From the NCBI RefSeq assembly GCF_009900765.1, contig NZ_JAAABL010000025.1:1-52167 (forward strand): DNA of 52,167 nucleotides. Direction: 5' to 3'. Shown piece by piece: positions 49,505 through 52,167 of the stretch. This DNA is from Rhodovarius lipocyclicus (GTDB taxonomy: Bacteria > Pseudomonadota > Alphaproteobacteria > Acetobacterales > Acetobacteraceae). The number at the start of each line of letters is the position of its first letter. Within the stretch, counting starts at the first letter, position 1. Below the pieces are notes generated by a model. It saw nothing but the letters and a program-made list of their open reading frames with translations. It searched no databases and was not told the DNA's origin. Both the position numbers and the translations under genes were made by a program.

Positions 49505-50393
49505 ACTTCTCCAGCTCCGCCGCCTGGAAGGCCGCGAAATCGGCCTGGCCACGGAAGGTGATCGGGGTGGCCAGACGCTCGAACCCGTCGATCACGGGGG
49601 CGGCGCCGAGGGCACGCTGGCAGGCGGCCTCCAGCCTGGCCAGGGTGGCGGGCGGCGTGGCGGCGGGGGCATAGAGCCCGGCCCAGATGGAATAGACCAT
49701 GTCCACGCCCTGTTCCCGCAGGGTGGGGGTTTCCGGGAATTCGGCGGTGCGGCGCTCGGCCATCACGCCCACCGGCACCAGGTTGTTGGCGCGCAGCCCC
49801 CCCGGCAGGTCGGCATAGATCGACACGTCGTTGCGCAGCAGCGCGATGATGGATTCGGCGCTGCCCCGGAAGGGCACATGCGTCATCTGCGTGCCCGTCC
49901 GCTGGGCGAGCGCCGCCATCACGATGTGCGGGATGGAGCCAGGCCCGGCCGAGCCGTAGTTGAAGCCGCTGTCGCGCCGCGCGCGGGCGATCACGTCGGC
50001 CACGTTGCGGATGCCGCTGACGGGGGCCGCCATCATCATCACCGGCGCGTCGCCCAGCAGGCAGACCGGCGCGAAATCTGCAACGCGATAGGGCAGGTCA
50101 GCGCGGAAATGGGGCTGAATGGCCATGGGGCCGGTGGTGGTCAGCAACAGGGTGGTGCCATCCGGCCGGGCGCGCGCGACCTCGGTCGCGCCGATGGCGC
50201 CGGCGGCACCGGTGGTGTTCTTCACCACCACCTGGGTTTCCAGCACCGCGCCCATTTCGGGCGCGATCAGCCGCGCCATGCGGTCGGCGCTGCCGCCCGC
50301 GCCGAAATTGACCACGATGGTCGTGGCATTCTGCGCCAGGGCCGAGGCCATGGCGCAACCGTAGAACAGCAAACCCAACAGGCATTGGCGCAA
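49461..50393 (-). CDS. Bug/TctC-family tripartite tricarboxylate-type binding protein
   Basis: A 310-residue Bug-family receptor. The mature part starts TTIVVNFGAGGSADRMARLI, an unusual variant of the family's PxPPGGxxD loop, and includes KNTTGAAGAIGATEVARARP, the family's PGG/AxxIG block, and VPFRGSAESIIALLRNDVSI. The start is TTG 50393, supported by AAGGA eight bases upstream; it gives a Sec-type leader RQCLLGLLFYGCAMASALAQ without twin arginine. A longer frame from ATG 50483 would run into the agmatinase gene. It lies 56 bases after the ureohydrolase gene on the same strand, so its ligand may be related to guanidino or amino compounds (inference). Confidence 0.9.
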   Translation of the reverse strand: MRQCLLGLLFYGCAMASALAQNATTIVVNFGAGGSADRMARLIAPEMGAVLETQVVVKNTTGAAGAIGATEVARARPDGTTLLLTTTGPMAIQPHFRADLPYRVADFAPVCLLGDAPVMMMAAPVSGIRNVADVIARARRDSGFNYGSAGPGSIPHIVMAALAQRTGTQMTHVPFRGSAESIIALLRNDVSIYADLPGGLRANNLVPVGVMAERRTAEFPETPTLREQGVDMVYSIWAGLYAPAATPPATLARLEAACQRALGAAPVIDGFERLATPITFRGQADFAAFQAAELEKFRQVIQSAGLRPGD

Positions 50394-50449
50394 GCGACGG
50401 ATCCTTTCGGAACAGGGGCGATCCGTTCGCCTAGCAACCTTGGGGCCAG

Positions 50450-51421
50450 TCAGGCGGCGCCGCGCGCCTCCGCCATCAGGCACAGGATCTCGAACATCAT
50501 GTTCGCGCCGATCAGCGCGGTGCAGCCGCCCTGGTCGAAGGGGGGGGCCACCTCCACCACATCCGCGCCCACGATGTTCAGGCCGCGCAGGGCGCGCAGC
50601 ATGCGCTGGGCCTCACGCGGGGTCAGCCCGCCGATCTCGGGCGTGCCGGTGCCGGGCGCGAAGGCGGGGTCCAGGCTGTCCACGTCGAAGGTGAGGTAGG
50701 CGGGCTTGTCGCCCACCACCCGCCGGGCCTCGGCCATCGTGGCGTCCACGCCCAGCGCCTCGAACTCCTCGATGGTGATGATGCGCACGCCCTGGTCGCG
50801 GGCCCATTCCATATCCTCGGGGTCGAACAGGGAGCCGCGGATGCCGATCTGCACGATCCGTTTCGGGTCCAGCAGCCCTTCCTCGATGGCGCGGCGGAAG
50901 GGCGTGCCGTGGGTGAAGCGCATGCCGCCGAAATAGGTGTCGTTGGTGTCGGAATGGGCGTCGAAATGCACCATGCCGAGCGGCCCCAGCCCCGGTTCCG
51001 CCCGATGGATGCCGCGCAGGATGGGCAGGGAGATCAGGTGGTCGCCCCCCAGGCACAGCGTCCAGGCGCCGGCCGCGCGGATCTCGGCCACGCGGTCCTC
51101 GATCATGGCCAGGGAGACCATCAGGTCGGCGGGGTTGGTGGGCGTATCCCCCGCATCGGCCACGCGGCACAGCCGGCAGGGCTCCACCCGCGTCACCGGG
51201 TGCACGCGGCGGATGATGGAGGACATGTTGCGGATCTCACGCGGGCCATGGCGCGGCCCGGCACGGTTGGTGGTGCCGAGGTCGAACGGCACGCCCAGCA
51301 GCGCGATATCCAGCGTCGAGGCATCCTCGACCTGCGGCAGCCGCATGAAGGTGACGGGGCCCGCGAAGCGCGGCGTCGTCATGCCGTCCATCGGTTGCGG
51401 CCAGGCGGATGGCTCGGTCAT
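50450..51421 (-). CDS. speB: Agmatinase-family ureohydrolase
   Basis: A 323-residue binuclear-manganese ureohydrolase. The metal ligands are visible in GGDHLISLPILRG, VHFDAHSDTNDTYFGG and FDVDSLDPAFAPGTGTPEIG. RAGPRHGPREIRN is the conserved N-terminal block. Such enzymes hydrolyse agmatine, guanidinobutyrate or guanidinopropionate to urea plus an amine; the sequence resembles the agmatinase/guanidinobutyrase group and I cannot separate them. ATG 51421 is supported by GGAG upstream. A Bug receptor gene follows. Nitrogen scavenging from guanidino compounds is the likely role. Confidence 0.9.
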   Translation of the reverse strand: MTEPSAWPQPMDGMTTPRFAGPVTFMRLPQVEDASTLDIALLGVPFDLGTTNRAGPRHGPREIRNMSSIIRRVHPVTRVEPCRLCRVADAGDTPTNPADLMVSLAMIEDRVAEIRAAGAWTLCLGGDHLISLPILRGIHRAEPGLGPLGMVHFDAHSDTNDTYFGGMRFTHGTPFRRAIEEGLLDPKRIVQIGIRGSLFDPEDMEWARDQGVRIITIEEFEALGVDATMAEARRVVGDKPAYLTFDVDSLDPAFAPGTGTPEIGGLTPREAQRMLRALRGLNIVGADVVEVAPPFDQGGCTALIGANMMFEILCLMAEARGAA

Positions 51422-51520
51422 GTCGGTCTCCGGTTCAGAAGGCCGCAGGCTAGAGCAGAGGCGGGCCGGTTGGAATCGCCCGGCGGGCATGCGAAGCCCT
51501 GAACAGCAAGGAGAATGTCC

Positions 51521-51865
51521 GTGAGCGTCACCATCCATGGCATCAAGAACTGCGACACCATGAAGAAGGCCCGTGCCTGGCTGGACGCCCATGGCGTCGC
51601 CTATGCCTTCCACGACTACAAGACCCAGGGGATCGCGCCCGAAAAACTGCGGGAATGGTGCGCGGCCCTGGGGTGGGAGGTGCTGCTGAACCGCGCCGGC
51701 ACCACCTTCCGCAAACTGCCCGATGCCGAGAAGACCGGGCTGGACGAGGCGCGCGCCATCGCGCTGATGGCGGCGCAGCCTTCCATGATCAAGCGCCCGG
51801 TGCTGGATGTGGATGGGGTGCTGACCGTGGGGTTTTCGCCGGAGCGTTACGCGGCGGTGTTCTAG
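51521..51865 (+). CDS. ArsC/Spx-like protein (YffB type, thioredoxin fold)
   Basis: A small ArsC-family protein of 114 residues. It starts SVTIHGIKNCDTMKKARAWL, with a single Cys in the NCDT position, and ends LDVDGVLTVGFSPERYAAVF. The KRPVL block fits the YffB/Spx-ArsC branch. Members are glutathione-dependent thiol reductases or regulators; arsenate reduction is not implied. I prefer GTG 51521 because AAGGAG lies seven bases upstream; ATG 51515 is only one base from it but is the usual annotation. It is followed by a strong hairpin and a convergent chemotaxis gene. Confidence 0.9.
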   Translation: MSVTIHGIKNCDTMKKARAWLDAHGVAYAFHDYKTQGIAPEKLREWCAALGWEVLLNRAGTTFRKLPDAEKTGLDEARAIALMAAQPSMIKRPVLDVDGVLTVGFSPERYAAVF

Positions 51866-51879
51866 CGGTTTGTTTTCGC

Positions 51880-51926
51880 GATCATCCTGACCCGATCGGA
51901 TGAGACCATCCGATCGGGTGATGATC
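51880..51926. terminator. Bidirectional hairpin between the ArsC-like and chemotaxis genes
   Basis: ACCCGATCGGATG (51890-51902) pairs perfectly with CATCCGATCGGGT (51907-51919) around an AGAC loop; GATCATC (51880-51886) and GATGATC (51920-51926) extend the stem with a three-base bulge. The genes on both sides converge, as expected of a shared terminator. There is no long T-run. Confidence 0.6.
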
Positions 51927-52167
51927 TAAGCCGCCCTCACATCCGCCACGAACCCGCCCACGGTCTTGGTCAGCTGTTCCGACTGCCGCGCCAGTTCCGA
52001 CGCCGCCCCCAGAACCTGCGCCGCCGCCGCACCCGTCTCGCCCGAACCCTGGCTCACCGCCGCGATGTTCTGGCTCACGGCATCCGTCGCCTGCGCCGTC
52101 CGCTGCACCGTCCGCGCGATCTCGCCGGTGGCCGTGCTCTGCTGCTCCACCGCCGCCGCGATCGCCA
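51926..52167 (-). CDS. Methyl-accepting chemotaxis protein, C-terminal end (truncated by the window)
   Basis: The frame is open to the end of the window and stops at TAG 51926-51928. The visible 80 residues are the last helix of an MCP signalling domain: AIAAAVEQQSTATGEIARTV, QRTAQATDAVSQNIAAVSQG, ELARQSEQLTKTVGGFVADV. EQQxxATxEIARxVQ is the standard motif of the coiled-coil leg after the hairpin tip. The sensor part and the tip lie outside, so the signal is unknown. Confidence 0.93.
   Translation of the reverse strand, partial: AIAAAVEQQSTATGEIARTVQRTAQATDAVSQNIAAVSQGSGETGAAAAQVLGAASELARQSEQLTKTVGGFVADVRAA

Noticed and set aside
1-52167. CRISPR arrays, tRNA or rRNA genes, phage or IS genes
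   Set aside because: I saw no regularly spaced repeats, no tRNA-like cloverleaf, no rRNA motifs and no transposase, integrase or phage proteins.

Overview
The window is a GC-rich (roughly 70 %), densely packed chromosomal segment from an alphaproteobacterium. I infer a member of the Acetobacteraceae, Roseomonas-like. The reasons are the base composition, the many orphan periplasmic binding proteins with twin-arginine leaders (peptide type and TctC/Bug type), the chains of ATGA-overlapping genes, and a GC-rich hairpin repeat between kdpC and kdpD. It holds about 45 protein genes. I see no rRNA, tRNA, CRISPR array, IS transposase, integrase or phage gene, and no gene-free stretch longer than 300 bases.

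Layout. 1-557: 3' end of glyA. 666-4949: GMC oxidoreductase, orphan peptide-type binding protein and Bug/TctC binding protein on one strand. 4959-10542: alpha/beta hydrolase, MATE exporter, GlxA-type AraC regulator, SDR dehydrogenase and fatty acid desaturase; two intergenic regions here carry nearly the same 31-bp operator-like sequence. 10549-20679 (minus strand): a one-chain HyuA-HyuB (5-oxoprolinase/hydantoinase) enzyme followed by a complete dipeptide-type ABC transporter, headed by an unusual AroM-LuxR fusion regulator. 20742-23965: LysR regulator, DoxX protein, VOC ring-cleaving dioxygenase and small esterase, resembling quinone/electrophile resistance modules. 23952-27708: TetR regulator divergent from an amidase that overlaps a second orphan peptide-type binding protein. 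27725-36473 (minus strand): a compact catabolic island (HpaB-type monooxygenase, GntR/FCD regulator, Pot-like ABC transporter, LLM monooxygenase, class II aldolase, DUF1028 protein). 36635-40737: Lrp-type regulator divergent from putA. 40734-48793 (minus strand): kdp potassium system in the order small ORF-kdpF-A-B-C-[repeat]-kdpD-kdpE. 48971-52167: protein phosphatase, Bug binding protein, agmatinase-type ureohydrolase, ArsC/Spx-like protein and the end of a chemotaxis receptor.

How the genes work together. Most of the window is for scavenging and breaking down organic nitrogen and aromatic or cyclic-amide compounds: uptake proteins sit directly beside the enzymes likely to act on their ligands, each with a local regulator. 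The most notable items are the shared operator near 6.1 and 9.4 kb, the AroM-LuxR regulator of the oxoprolinase/ABC operon, the two-monooxygenase catabolic island, and regulatory repeats upstream of kdp, putA and the DoxX/dioxygenase pair. All functions are read from sequence motifs; substrates are not determined.
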